Positions 23,375 through 32,164 of a stretch of DNA of 64,000 nt are shown in pieces. The translations under genes were made by a program, and so were the position numbers. Below the pieces are notes generated by a model. It had not been told where the DNA came from. It saw only the letters and a list, made by a program, of their open reading frames with translations, and searched no databases. Position 1 is the first letter of the stretch, and each line of letters begins with the position of its first letter. The DNA comes from DATARH01 sp035550515 (GTDB lineage: Bacteria > Pseudomonadota > Alphaproteobacteria > ATCC43930 > CGMCC-115725). The stretch lies in contig DASZOZ010000113.1 in NCBI GenBank assembly GCA_035550515.1, positions 1-64,000 of the forward strand, in the 5' to 3' direction.

Positions 23375-24019
23375 CTAAATCAGAGAGTCTTGGTTCACGG
23401 CCGTCTTGCGCTTGACCCAAGGCTCAGTCGTTCGATTCATCTCAATCAGGTGGTCGGGAAAGCATCGCTTCTGAAAGTCCATCAAATCGTCGAACGTGCC
23501 GTGGAGCCACTGATCGTATTCGTGCGCCAGCAAGAGCACCGGCATGCGGTCATGGATAGGCCTGATCGCCTCGTTGCAGTCGGTCATGGCGCCGGAATAG
23601 ACCGGCCCCCATTCCTCGCTGTCGCGCCACAGACCGCCCCAGCCGAAGATGGGCTGGTTTTTGACATTGAACCACGTGCGGGTCTTGGAGCCCTTCGCGC
23701 CCTCGGCCTCGGCGAAGCTTGTCACCGGGATGATGCAGCGCCATTCCGGTTTGCGCGCGAGCCCTATCCAGAAACCCTTCGCGAGATCGGCGATATTGTT
23801 GACGGGAATGGGTTTTGACCCCGGCTTCATTGTCTTCAGCCGTACTGGAAAGCCCCAGGTCATCGACTGAAGGACGCGGGTTCCGTCGACCTCACGCATC
23901 ACCATGCCGGGGGTGCCGGGATAGACCTCTTCGCCGGCGTTGGTAGCCGGCGTCGTCGAGACGCCGAAGTGGTCGGCGAGATCCTGCAGGCTGCTCTTGA
24001 CGGTGTAGAGGTTGCACAA
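23375..24019 (-). CDS. SRAP (YedK/HMCES-like) abasic-site protein
   Basis: A 214-residue SOS-response-associated peptidase of the YedK/HMCES type, which forms a thiazolidine crosslink with abasic sites in single-strand DNA through Cys2. The catalytic start MCNLY is present, along with IPVTSFAEAEG (catalytic Glu region) and HDRMPVLL (catalytic His). It would protect single-strand DNA during transfer or damage. Its ATG lies two bases from the stop of a second SRAP gene. A complete and probably functional copy. Confidence 0.88.
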   Translation of the reverse strand: MCNLYTVKSSLQDLADHFGVSTTPATNAGEEVYPGTPGMVMREVDGTRVLQSMTWGFPVRLKTMKPGSKPIPVNNIADLAKGFWIGLARKPEWRCIIPVTSFAEAEGAKGSKTRTWFNVKNQPIFGWGGLWRDSEEWGPVYSGAMTDCNEAIRPIHDRMPVLLLAHEYDQWLHGTFDDLMDFQKRCFPDHLIEMNRTTEPWVKRKTAVNQDSLI

Positions 24020-24021
24020 AT

Positions 24022-24564
24022 CTATCGACTCCGGCGTCGTTGGGCTGCGGGGTCGCAGCGTATCACGTCCGGGTCGACCATGCGCAGGAGGGCTGCCGGG
24101 TCGCCAGGAGCGTCGCCCAGCCAGACCGGCCAGTCCGCGGCCTCGAGGATCAAGGGCATGCGGTCATGAAAAGGAGCGATGGTCGCGTTGGCCTCGACGG
24201 TGATCACGCAATAGCTGCGCTCGACGCGATCACCCGGCCAGACGAAGGACTCCCATAAGCCCGCCCAGGCCATCGGCTTGCCATCGGCGCGGGTGACCAC
24301 GTAGCGCTGCGGCCGGCCGTCCGTCTCGGTTCTGACGTAGTATTCTGTCGCCGGCACAATCGCCCGCCGGCTTCGAAAGGCGTCGGCGAACATCGGCAAC
24401 TCTTGAACCGTTTCCGCCCGCGCATGGATCGGCCGCACCGCCGTCGCCGGCCGCTCGGTCTTGTACGGAAGCAGGCCCCAGACCAGGTCGCCGAATTCGC
24501 GCTGGCCGGATTTGGGATTGCGGCGAATGACCTTGGCGACCGCGCCGGGCTTACCTTCTTCCAT
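24022..24564 (-). CDS. N-terminally truncated SRAP paralogue
   Basis: A 180-residue protein with most of the SRAP fold: VIRRNPKSGQREFGDLVWGL, IHARAETV, RAIVPATEYYV, and HDRMPLIL. It begins MEEGKPG and lacks the first 25-30 residues, including the catalytic Cys2 that every active SRAP needs. The ATG overlaps the end of the upstream gene. Either the 5' end was lost, or a Cys-less version binds DNA without crosslinking. It lies in one unit with the complete SRAP. Confidence 0.7.
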   Translation of the reverse strand: MEEGKPGAVAKVIRRNPKSGQREFGDLVWGLLPYKTERPATAVRPIHARAETVQELPMFADAFRSRRAIVPATEYYVRTETDGRPQRYVVTRADGKPMAWAGLWESFVWPGDRVERSYCVITVEANATIAPFHDRMPLILEAADWPVWLGDAPGDPAALLRMVDPDVIRCDPAAQRRRSR

Positions 24565-24763
24565 GATCGCCTGACGCCTCCTCGGTCCTGTCGAGCGCTT
24601 CCAGACGGTCGGGCATATCGAGCATCTTCAGGGCGGCAGCGGTCAGCGCCTCGGCCATCGTCGGATAGGTTTCGGCGGAACTCATCGAGACTCCGTCCGG
24701 AAAGGTCACGGTGGCCTGATAGCCGTTGCCCTTGGGCGTGGCCGACAGCGTGATGGTGGACAT
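24551..24763 (-). CDS. Small conserved protein of unknown function
   Basis: A 70-residue protein (STITLSATPKGNGYQATVTF, PDGVSMSSAETYPTMAEALT) that looks like a small beta-rich domain with a C-terminal helix. It overlaps the truncated SRAP gene by 14 bases, so it is probably translated with it. I do not recognise the family. Confidence 0.55.
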   Translation of the reverse strand: MSTITLSATPKGNGYQATVTFPDGVSMSSAETYPTMAEALTAAALKMLDMPDRLEALDRTEEASGDHGRR

Positions 24764-24845
24764 GGGCGCGGCTCCCGTATTCCCGCGTGGCGATGAAGTT
24801 TAGCGTATGGCTGAGCTTTGAGACATTCGTCGGCTGCTGGAGAGA

Positions 24846-27800
24846 TCAGTGGAAGTTCCGGCTCTTCACCTTGATGGTGTCGATGTGAAGGTCGGGAATA
24901 TAGATGTCGCGGGTGCGCAGCCCCTTGGGCGGCAACTCGCGCGGATCGGGCCCGCCGCCAGCATGGGTGACTTGGTCGCCTCGGCCGTGCGGCAGTGGGA
25001 AGGCGTCTCGCTCGCCGACTGTGCCAAGCTCGGCCGAGAGGTCGGTGAGCTTGTGCGCGACCAGGTGAACGACCTCGCCCTCGCGCTGGATGCGGCCGCG
25101 GACGGCCATCATGCTGGCGCCCATCACGACGCGGCGGAATCTCTCGAACACCTGTGGCCAGACCACGAGGTTGGCGATGCCGGATTCGTCTTCCAAGGTG
25201 ATGAACATGACGCCCTTGGCGCTGCCCGGCCGCTGGCGGACAAGCACGAGGCCGGCGGCCTCGAGCCAGCGGCCGTCGCGTGCCTGCATGGCTTCAGTGC
25301 AGGTGACGACACGACGTGCGATGAGGTCGTCGCGCAGGAACGCGATCGGATGGCGGCGCAGTGTCAAGCCGACATGACCATAGTCCTCGACCACCTCGCT
25401 GCCGGCCGTCATCGACCGGAGCGTGACGGCCGGCTCGTCGATCTCTGGGAGGGGTTCATCGTCGCGCGCGGCGGCCGCGAAGAGTGGAAGCGGCTCGTCC
25501 CGCAGCGCCTTGATCGCCCACAGAGCTTCGCGGCGTGCGAGCGCGAGCGACGGCCGGAAGGCGTCGGCTTCGGCGAGCTGGACGAGCGCTGCGGCGGGCA
25601 CGCCGGCGCGCCGCCAGAGGTCATCGATCGAGACGAAAGGCCGGTCAGCGCGAGCGGCGACGATCGTGGCGGCCTGGGCGTTGGCCAAGCCCTTTACCAT
25701 GCGCATGCCGAGGCGCACCGCGAAGCGATCTTCGTCGCCAGCGGTCTCTAGCGTGCAGTCCCAGCGGGAGGCGTTTACGCAGACCGGGCGAATTTCGACG
25801 CCATGGGCCTGGGCGTCGCGAACGATCTGCGCCGGGGCATAGAAGCCCATGGGCTGCGCGTTCAGGAGCGCCGCGCAGAACACGTCGGGATGCCAGCACT
25901 TCACCCAGGACGAGGCGTAGGCGATCAGTGCAAAAGAGGCTGCGTGGCTTTCCGGAAATCCGTAGCTGCCAAAACCCTCGAGCTGCTTGAAGGTCTGTTC
26001 GGCGAATTCCTGCTCGTATCCATTGGCGACCATGCCAGAGATGAGCTTCTCGCGGAAAGCCGAGACGCCGCCGGTGAACTTGAAGGTGGCCATGCTCTTG
26101 CGGAGCTGGTCGGCCTCGCCGGGCGTGAAGCCGGCACAGACGATCGCCACCTTCATCGCCTGCTCCTGAAACAAGGGCACGCCGAGCGTCTTGCCGAGCA
26201 CCTGTTCCAACTCGGGTTTGGGATAGACGACGGGCTCCAGCCCCTCGCGTCGGCGCAGATAGGGATGCACCATGTCGCCCTGGATCGGGCCCGGCCGGAC
26301 AATCGCGACTTCGACCACCAGGTCGTAGAAGGTCCGCGGTTTGATCCGCGGCAGCATCGACATCTGCGCGCGGGATTCGATCTGGAACGTCCCCAGCGTG
26401 TCGGCCTTACGGATCATCGCGTAGGTGCGCGGATCTTCGGCTGGGATCGTCGCGAGATCGAGGTTGATGCCCTTGTGCGCGGCCAGCAGGTCGAACCCCT
26501 TCTTCATGCAGGTCAGCATGCCGAGCGCCAGCACATCGACCTTCATGAAGCACAGCGCGTCGATATCGTCCTTGTCCCACTCGATCACCTGGCGATCGAT
26601 CATGGCGGCCGGCTCGATCGGCACGAGGTCGTCGAGGCGGTCATGGGTCAAGACGAAACCGCCCGGGTGCTGGCTGAGATGGCGCGGCGCGCCCATGAGC
26701 TGGCGGGCGAGATCGAGCGCCAAGCGCAGGCGCCGGTCGGAGAGATTGAGGTTCAGCTCTTGAACGTGCTTGTCCTCGACGCCGTCTTCCGACCAGCCCC
26801 AAACCTGCGAGGACAGCATCTTGATGAGATCCTCGGTCAGGCCGAGCGCCTTGCCGACATCGCGGATCGCGCCCTTGGTGCGATAGCGAATGACGGTCGA
26901 GCAGAGTGCCGCGTGGTCGCGCCCGTACTGCTCGAAGATCCACTGCATGACGATCTCGCGCCGCTCGTGCTCGAAATCCACGTCAATGTCGGGCGGCTCG
27001 CGACGCTCCTCGGAGACGAAGCGTTCGAACAAGAGGTCGTTCCTGGCCGGATCGATCGAGGTGATGCCGAGCACGTAGCAGACGGCGGAGTTGGCGGCGC
27101 TGCCCCGGCCTTGGCAGAGGATGTCTTTCGAGCGGGCGAAGCGGACGATCGAAAAGACGGTGAGGAAATAGGGCGCATAGCGCAGCTTCTCGATCAACCC
27201 CAGCTCATGGCGTAGGGTCTGCACGACCTCGTCGGGAAGCCCCTCGGGATAGCGCCAGGCCGCGCCCTCCCAGGTCAGCTTCGCCAGCGTCTCCTGCGGG
27301 GTGAGCGACGGGTCAGCGCGCTCTTCCGGATATTGGTAGGCGAGCTCGTCGAGAGAGAAGCGGCAGCGCGCCACGATCTCGAGCGTCCGCGCCAGCGCCT
27401 CGGGATAGCGCGCGAACAGGCGGTGCATCTCCTCGGGCGGTTTCAAGTAGCGATCCGCGTGACGCTCGCGGCGGTCGCCGATCTCGTCGATGGTGGCGTT
27501 GTGGCGGATACAGGTCACGACGTCCTGCAGGATGCGTCGGCCCGGCTCATGGAAGAGCACGTCATTGGTGACGATGGTCGGCACCCGCATGGACGTCGCG
27601 AGATTGGACAGTTCGTGAAGGCGGAGCTGGTCGTTGGGGCGGCGACGCAAGGAGAGCGCCATGTAGGCGCGATCGCCGAAGGCCTCGCGTAGGCGCCGCA
27701 GGTGCAAGCCACACTCCTCGTCGGCGGTGTCCGGCACGAGAACGGCAATCAGGCCGTCGCCATAGGCGACGAGATCGGCCCAGGCGAGGTCGCACTGGCC

Positions 27801-28112
27801 CTTGCCGGCGCGCTTCTTGCCGAGCGACAGCAGCCGGCAGAGGCGCGAATAGGCAGGCCGGTCCGTCGGATAGACCAGGACTGATACGCCGTCGTGGAGG
27901 TCGAGGCGACAGCCGACGACAAGCCGGACGCTCGTGGCCTTTGCGGCCTCGTAGGCGCGCACGATGCCGGCCAGCGAGTTGCGATCGACGATGGCAAGGG
28001 CCTCGATGCCCATGACCGCGGCGGTGGCGAACAGCTCGTCGCAAGACGATGCGCCCCGCAGGAAGCTGAAGTGCGAGGTCACCTGCAATTCGGCGTAGCG
28101 CGGGCTGCTCAT
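24846..28112 (-). CDS. dnaE2: Error-prone DNA polymerase DnaE2 (ImuC)
   Basis: A 1,088-residue C-family polymerase alpha subunit of the mutagenic DnaE2/ImuC type. It carries the PHP domain at the N-terminus (LQVTSHFSFLRGASSCDELF), the catalytic aspartates in PPDIDVDFEHERREIV, and a C-terminal OB domain. It ends in the DnaE2-type TRDIYIPDLHIDTIKVKSRN. It bypasses lesions together with ImuB. The ATG at 28112 overlaps the imuB stop (ATGA) and matches the family start MSSPRYAELQ. Full length and apparently intact. Confidence 0.93.
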   Translation of the reverse strand: MSSPRYAELQVTSHFSFLRGASSCDELFATAAVMGIEALAIVDRNSLAGIVRAYEAAKATSVRLVVGCRLDLHDGVSVLVYPTDRPAYSRLCRLLSLGKKRAGKGQCDLAWADLVAYGDGLIAVLVPDTADEECGLHLRRLREAFGDRAYMALSLRRRPNDQLRLHELSNLATSMRVPTIVTNDVLFHEPGRRILQDVVTCIRHNATIDEIGDRRERHADRYLKPPEEMHRLFARYPEALARTLEIVARCRFSLDELAYQYPEERADPSLTPQETLAKLTWEGAAWRYPEGLPDEVVQTLRHELGLIEKLRYAPYFLTVFSIVRFARSKDILCQGRGSAANSAVCYVLGITSIDPARNDLLFERFVSEERREPPDIDVDFEHERREIVMQWIFEQYGRDHAALCSTVIRYRTKGAIRDVGKALGLTEDLIKMLSSQVWGWSEDGVEDKHVQELNLNLSDRRLRLALDLARQLMGAPRHLSQHPGGFVLTHDRLDDLVPIEPAAMIDRQVIEWDKDDIDALCFMKVDVLALGMLTCMKKGFDLLAAHKGINLDLATIPAEDPRTYAMIRKADTLGTFQIESRAQMSMLPRIKPRTFYDLVVEVAIVRPGPIQGDMVHPYLRRREGLEPVVYPKPELEQVLGKTLGVPLFQEQAMKVAIVCAGFTPGEADQLRKSMATFKFTGGVSAFREKLISGMVANGYEQEFAEQTFKQLEGFGSYGFPESHAASFALIAYASSWVKCWHPDVFCAALLNAQPMGFYAPAQIVRDAQAHGVEIRPVCVNASRWDCTLETAGDEDRFAVRLGMRMVKGLANAQAATIVAARADRPFVSIDDLWRRAGVPAAALVQLAEADAFRPSLALARREALWAIKALRDEPLPLFAAAARDDEPLPEIDEPAVTLRSMTAGSEVVEDYGHVGLTLRRHPIAFLRDDLIARRVVTCTEAMQARDGRWLEAAGLVLVRQRPGSAKGVMFITLEDESGIANLVVWPQVFERFRRVVMGASMMAVRGRIQREGEVVHLVAHKLTDLSAELGTVGERDAFPLPHGRGDQVTHAGGGPDPRELPPKGLRTRDIYIPDLHIDTIKVKSRNFH

Positions 28113-29632
28113 CCGAAGATCCCATGCAGGAACCAGCGCTGCGAGCCGGTCAGTGGATCTTCGCCGTCGCCGGCGCGGAAAACCCAATAGCGCTCGCCCG
28201 CGTCGTCCTCGATGCGAAAATAGTCACGCACCGCATCCAGCTCGGGATCGCGCTTCCACCATTCGCCGAAGACGCGCTCGGGACCGTCCGCGCGCTTCAC
28301 CCGTCGGCGCATGCCGCGCCAGGTGAAGTATACGGGCGGATGGTCCGGCAGTAGGGCGACGGTGTCGATCGGTTCGGGCGGGGCGAGCAGGCGCGAGGGC
28401 CGTGGCCAGTGGCCCGGCCACTCCGCGCCGGTCTCCGGCGCCAGCGCGTGGATGCGCCGCACTGAACGCTCCGGTACATCGCTCGCCACAGGCGCCGCGC
28501 GATAGAGGTTCGCCTCGCCAACGCGATTGGCGAGCAAATCGATCAGGCCGGACACATCCGGCTCCGGCTCTTCGACCAGGCTCGACGCCGCCTGCTTCGG
28601 CGCCAGCGGTTCTGCGAAGGTGGCGGCGAGCGTCATGACCTCGATCCCGAAACCCGGGTCGATGGTCTCGATCTTGTCGCAAAGCAGCCGGGTCATGCGC
28701 TTCGCGTCGCGCAGGGGCAAGCCGGTGCCGACGCGCACCGCCTGCGCGCGATTGTCGACGCGCTGGCAGATCAGATCGAGCCGTCGCGCGCCGAGGCCCT
28801 TCAGTTCCAAGGCGTCGCAGAGCTGGACGGCGAGCTTGCCGATATAGCGCGCGATCGTCTCCGCCGCGCCGATGGGCTCGGCGAAGGCGCGGCGGACTTC
28901 GATCAATGCCTCGGGACGGACGGGCTCGATCGGCTCGGCGAGGCGGCCGGTCGCCTGGTCAAGGCGCCGGCCTACTTCGGGACCGAAGCGCAGCGTCAAC
29001 GGCGCGCGTGGTTGCGACAGCAGGTCGGCGACACGCTCGAATCCGAGCACCCGAAGATCGGCCACCAGGACGGGTGCGAGCCGCAGCGCCGCGAGCGGCA
29101 GCGGCGCGACATCGCCTGCGACCGCCCCCGGCTCCGACACAAACCCTGGCCGGGCGCAGAAGCGCGCCAGGGCATGAGCCGCGCCCCAGGAGTCAGCGAT
29201 GGCGGCGCGGGCGCGCAGACCGACGCTGGCGAGCTTCTCCACCAGCATCGCCACCATGGCGGCCTCGCCGCCATGGAGGTGATCGGCGCCGGTGGAATCG
29301 ATGACGATGCCGTCGGGCGGATCGGCGGCGACGATCGGCGCAAAGCGTTGCAGCATCCAGAGCGCCACCCTCTCCAACGCCTCGGCGTCCGCCGCCGTGT
29401 CGGCGTCCTGGATCACCAGGCCCGGCACCAGCGCCTGGGCCTTGGTCGCGGGCATGCCGACGCGCAGGCCGGCGGCCTGGGCGGCGGCATCCGCCGCCAG
29501 AACCACCCGCCTTTGCCCGTCCCGGCCGGCCAGGATCAGCGGCGTCTCAGGCGGAGGCGCTGTGTTGCCCGCCTTCCGCCTGACCCGGTCCGTGGACAAG
29601 GTCGGCAGGAAGACGGAGATGACCCGTGTCAT
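28109..29632 (-). CDS. imuB: ImuB, Y-family polymerase-like protein
   Basis: A 507-residue protein with the Y-family fold (TRVISVFLPTLSTDRVRRKA, GMPATKAQALVPGLVIQDAD) that serves as the clamp-binding hub of the ImuA-ImuB-DnaE2 mutasome. The C-terminal region (YFTWRGMRRRVKRADGPERV) is typical of ImuB. It overlaps imuA by 86 bases and dnaE2 by four, a single coupled operon. The family normally lacks catalytic aspartates; I did not check each position here. Confidence 0.9.
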   Translation of the reverse strand: MTRVISVFLPTLSTDRVRRKAGNTAPPPETPLILAGRDGQRRVVLAADAAAQAAGLRVGMPATKAQALVPGLVIQDADTAADAEALERVALWMLQRFAPIVAADPPDGIVIDSTGADHLHGGEAAMVAMLVEKLASVGLRARAAIADSWGAAHALARFCARPGFVSEPGAVAGDVAPLPLAALRLAPVLVADLRVLGFERVADLLSQPRAPLTLRFGPEVGRRLDQATGRLAEPIEPVRPEALIEVRRAFAEPIGAAETIARYIGKLAVQLCDALELKGLGARRLDLICQRVDNRAQAVRVGTGLPLRDAKRMTRLLCDKIETIDPGFGIEVMTLAATFAEPLAPKQAASSLVEEPEPDVSGLIDLLANRVGEANLYRAAPVASDVPERSVRRIHALAPETGAEWPGHWPRPSRLLAPPEPIDTVALLPDHPPVYFTWRGMRRRVKRADGPERVFGEWWKRDPELDAVRDYFRIEDDAGERYWVFRAGDGEDPLTGSQRWFLHGIFG

Positions 29633-30299
29633 CGCACGCCTCCAGTTCGAAGTCCGCGCTCTCCCCGGCGCGGCAGCGGATCAACTCGACCAGCCAGCGC
29701 GGGCGGCCGACGCCCGGGACAGGCAGCGCGGTCGAAGGCAGCGCCGAAATGCGCCAACGGGTCGTGGCGGCGGTGGGCTGACCGAAATCCGACGCTTCGG
29801 TCTGCCGGCGCCAGCGACGCAGCGCGATGCCGATTGTTCCAGACCCTTCGGCGGCGAGTTGCAGCCGCCGGGAGGCTGTCATGTTTAGCCGGGCGACTTC
29901 CGCCACCACGGCGCCGAGACCGCCGTGCCGCAGGCCCTCCTCAACACAGGCGAGGACCGTCTTTTCGTCGCCACCCTCGAGGTAGATGACGCGGTCGGAT
30001 TTCAGACCCGCTTGGGAAAGCGCCGGCGCGAACAGGTCTGGCCTGGTGACACACCAGAGCACTTTGCCCCGCGTGCGCGCTGCAATGCCGGCCGAAAAGA
30101 GTGCGGCGGCGGCGCCATCGATCGCCCCGTTCCCGCCGCCAGCGACTTCATGCAGCGCACCGCACGGGAGCCCACCGTCTGGAAGGCGCGAGTCCACTGC
30201 GGCGAGACCGAAGGGCAACACCGTTGTGCCACGCCGGTGCCGCCCCTCGATTTGGCGGACTTGGGCGCGCAAGGACTCGATAGCGGACAGCGGCCGCAC
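29547..30299 (-). CDS. imuA: ImuA, RecA-like mutasome protein
   Basis: A 250-residue RecA/SulA-like protein (FGLAAVDSRLPDGGLPCGAL, HEVAGGGNGAIDGAAAALFS) that is the first gene of the imuA-imuB-dnaE2 cassette. The start is GTG at 30299, about 38 bases downstream of an SOS box, with no closer ATG that fits. The C-terminal tail after about residue 225 overlaps imuB and is rich in His and Gly. It is needed with ImuB for damage-induced mutagenesis in relatives. Confidence 0.87.
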   Translation of the reverse strand: MRPLSAIESLRAQVRQIEGRHRRGTTVLPFGLAAVDSRLPDGGLPCGALHEVAGGGNGAIDGAAAALFSAGIAARTRGKVLWCVTRPDLFAPALSQAGLKSDRVIYLEGGDEKTVLACVEEGLRHGGLGAVVAEVARLNMTASRRLQLAAEGSGTIGIALRRWRRQTEASDFGQPTAATTRWRISALPSTALPVPGVGRPRWLVELIRCRAGESADFELEACDDTGHLRLPADLVHGPGQAEGGQHSASA

Positions 30300-30336
30300 G
30301 TGTAGCGTTGACCTCTTGAGCGGAAGGGGACATAAT

Positions 30337-30351
30337 GTTCCTTATTTGTTC
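30337..30351. promoter_or_regulatory. LexA SOS box of the imuA-imuB-dnaE2 operon
   Basis: GTTC (30337-30340), seven bases, GTTC (30348-30351) match the direct-repeat LexA site of Alphaproteobacteria. It lies 38-52 bases upstream of the imuA start, where it would cover the promoter. The cassette is a classic SOS target, so DNA damage should induce it. Confidence 0.8.
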
Positions 30352-30411
30352 TACACAGCATGCGTCAGAGTCAAGAGCTGTTGCGCGCGGTCGTAGGCAA
30401 CCGTCCGACGA

Positions 30412-31281
30412 TCACCGTCCTCGATACGCCATTGGGTCAGGGTATCGGTTGACCGTGCCATCGGGGTTCAGGCAATCGGCGCGGGATGCTTTTAGAATGA
30501 GGCTGCTGGACTCGTAGATGACCCCGCCGAGCCGCCAACTGAAAATCCCTCGCTGTTCGACAAAGGTCAGCAATGGCGCTCCGCTGCAGCCGCCAAGCGC
30601 CCAATCGCTGGGGATGCTGGGACGCAACCCGACATCGAAGTCATGCTCATGGTCGAACACCAGAGTGATATCGGTGTTGCTAACGCCACTGGCAACGGCG
30701 AGCGCGGTGTAACCGACCCAATCGATTTCCACGAGCGAATTACCCCGATAGGGGCGCATCTCCCGGCCGTCGCCAGGAAAGCCCACAAAGAAGACGCCGC
30801 AGTCGATCGCCGGCGGCGCGGGCGGCCACGACATCTGACTGCCGGTCAGGATGATCTTGCCGTTGGCGTAGTTGGCAAGCTTGTCGACTTCGTCATGGGC
30901 GACCCGGAACGTCGCAACGTCGTAGGCAGAGTCAGAGGCGATGTGTCGGCTCGCCAAGTCGAAGCGGACATCGCCGACCATGCAGACTGCGTCGGGGTGC
31001 TCGTTCTTCGCCGCAAGGAAGCCCTGATAGACATGGTTCGCTGTGACCAGAAACGGACCGGCGCCGCAATCGAGCAGAAAGGCGGACCCGTTGTCGAGGA
31101 TCAAAGGCTTGCGATCGCGCGCGGTGATCCAGCAGATCGGCATGACATAGCTCGCGGCGAGGTCCCGCATCGCCTTAGCCAAACCGCCGCGCATCAAGCG
31201 GATCGCTTCGTCGCGCGAGGGTTGGCTGACGGAAGCCAGCCCGGCGGCGGGTTCTGCGAGATTTCTCCCTGCTACGGCCAC
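30412..31281 (-). CDS. Trypsin-like serine protease-fold protein
   Basis: A 289-residue protein with a probable catalytic triad of the trypsin-like fold: His83 in LVTANHVYQ, Asp121 in AYDVATFRV, and Ser233 in GGCSGAPLL. There is no signal peptide or membrane helix, so it should act in the cytoplasm. It is the last gene of a same-strand cluster that starts behind the integrase, and its GTG start overlaps the stop of the nuclease-like gene. Cytoplasmic trypsin-like proteases serve as effectors in several bacterial defence systems. That role is inferred. Confidence 0.65.
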   Translation of the reverse strand: MAVAGRNLAEPAAGLASVSQPSRDEAIRLMRGGLAKAMRDLAASYVMPICWITARDRKPLILDNGSAFLLDCGAGPFLVTANHVYQGFLAAKNEHPDAVCMVGDVRFDLASRHIASDSAYDVATFRVAHDEVDKLANYANGKIILTGSQMSWPPAPPAIDCGVFFVGFPGDGREMRPYRGNSLVEIDWVGYTALAVASGVSNTDITLVFDHEHDFDVGLRPSIPSDWALGGCSGAPLLTFVEQRGIFSWRLGGVIYESSSLILKASRADCLNPDGTVNRYPDPMAYRGR

Positions 31282-32054
31282 GGCGCCTGTTCTGCCCGGA
31301 ATTCACGCAGACACGCTTCGATCTCCCGGTCGCATTTCCCCTCGGGGTCGTCGAGCCACTCCTTCCAGTCCGGGGTCTGCATCAAGTCGAGCACGGTGGG
31401 TTCACGGCGATCGGGATCGTCGAGGGTCTCACCATACTGCTTGCGCACCAACGGCGCGGCCAGTTTGGGTGGGATCGGCACGCGGGCGTGCGGATTATGA
31501 TACAGGTCGATCACCAACGCGCAGCCCGAAGGTTGGCGCATCACCGCGACCGCGCTGATCGAAGTGTTGTCCTGGCGGGTCAAGGCCGCTTTCCTTCCGT
31601 ATCGCGTCCCAAGGAAGCGCGGCTCGTGTGCCGGGTCAGCCGAGACCTCGAAATGCAGTGTGTCGCAACCGAACATGGCTTGGAGGACGTGAACCCGCTC
31701 CAGGTGAAAACCGATCGTCTTGTCGAAGAAGCAGACGACGGTGGGGAAGCCCCGCTTAGACGCCTTCCGCAACTGGGCTGACGCGGCCTTGATTGGCCGC
31801 CGCAGCCTGGCGCCTGGGTCGACCCAGCGAAAGCCGGCGCCGCCATCCAGCATCTCGCCCATCAGCGCAGAATCCTCGGGCGTTTCGTCGAGTTCCTTGA
31901 TCTCGACGAAGCACCAGTGCGGCTGGAGGTGGAGGGCGTAGTCGGGGCGCTTATGGCCTGGGGTATGCGCTTCGCGGATGCGCCGATAGGTGACGCCCTG
32001 TGCTCGGCACCAGGCTTCGAAGGCGAGTTCAGACTTGGTGGACACGACACTCAT
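31272..32054 (-). CDS. PD-(D/E)XK nuclease-like protein
   Basis: A 260-residue protein starting MSVVSTKSELAFEAWC. Asp38 in HKRPDYALHL and Glu51-x-Lys53 in FVEIKELDE fit a PD-(D/E)XK nuclease core. The rest (VVCFFDKTIGFHLERVHVL ...) is unassigned. I chose the ATG at 32054 because the folded core starts there; an ATG at 32153 in the same frame would leave only 11 bases to the upstream gene. Coupled to the protease gene. Enzyme activity is inferred from three residues only. Confidence 0.55.
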   Translation of the reverse strand: MSVVSTKSELAFEAWCRAQGVTYRRIREAHTPGHKRPDYALHLQPHWCFVEIKELDETPEDSALMGEMLDGGAGFRWVDPGARLRRPIKAASAQLRKASKRGFPTVVCFFDKTIGFHLERVHVLQAMFGCDTLHFEVSADPAHEPRFLGTRYGRKAALTRQDNTSISAVAVMRQPSGCALVIDLYHNPHARVPIPPKLAAPLVRKQYGETLDDPDRREPTVLDLMQTPDWKEWLDDPEGKCDREIEACLREFRAEQAPWP

Positions 32055-32164
32055 GGCGGTCGGACTGGTCCGGGTTGCAACTGCGTCGGTCAAATGTGGC
32101 GTGCCCAGCCTGCCGCAACAAGTCCGCCGGCCGGTCGGCGCTCTCCACCTCATTCAGGCTGCGC

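Noticed and set aside
25803..27215. 470-codon plus-strand frame over dnaE2
   Set aside because: Antisense shadow of the polymerase.
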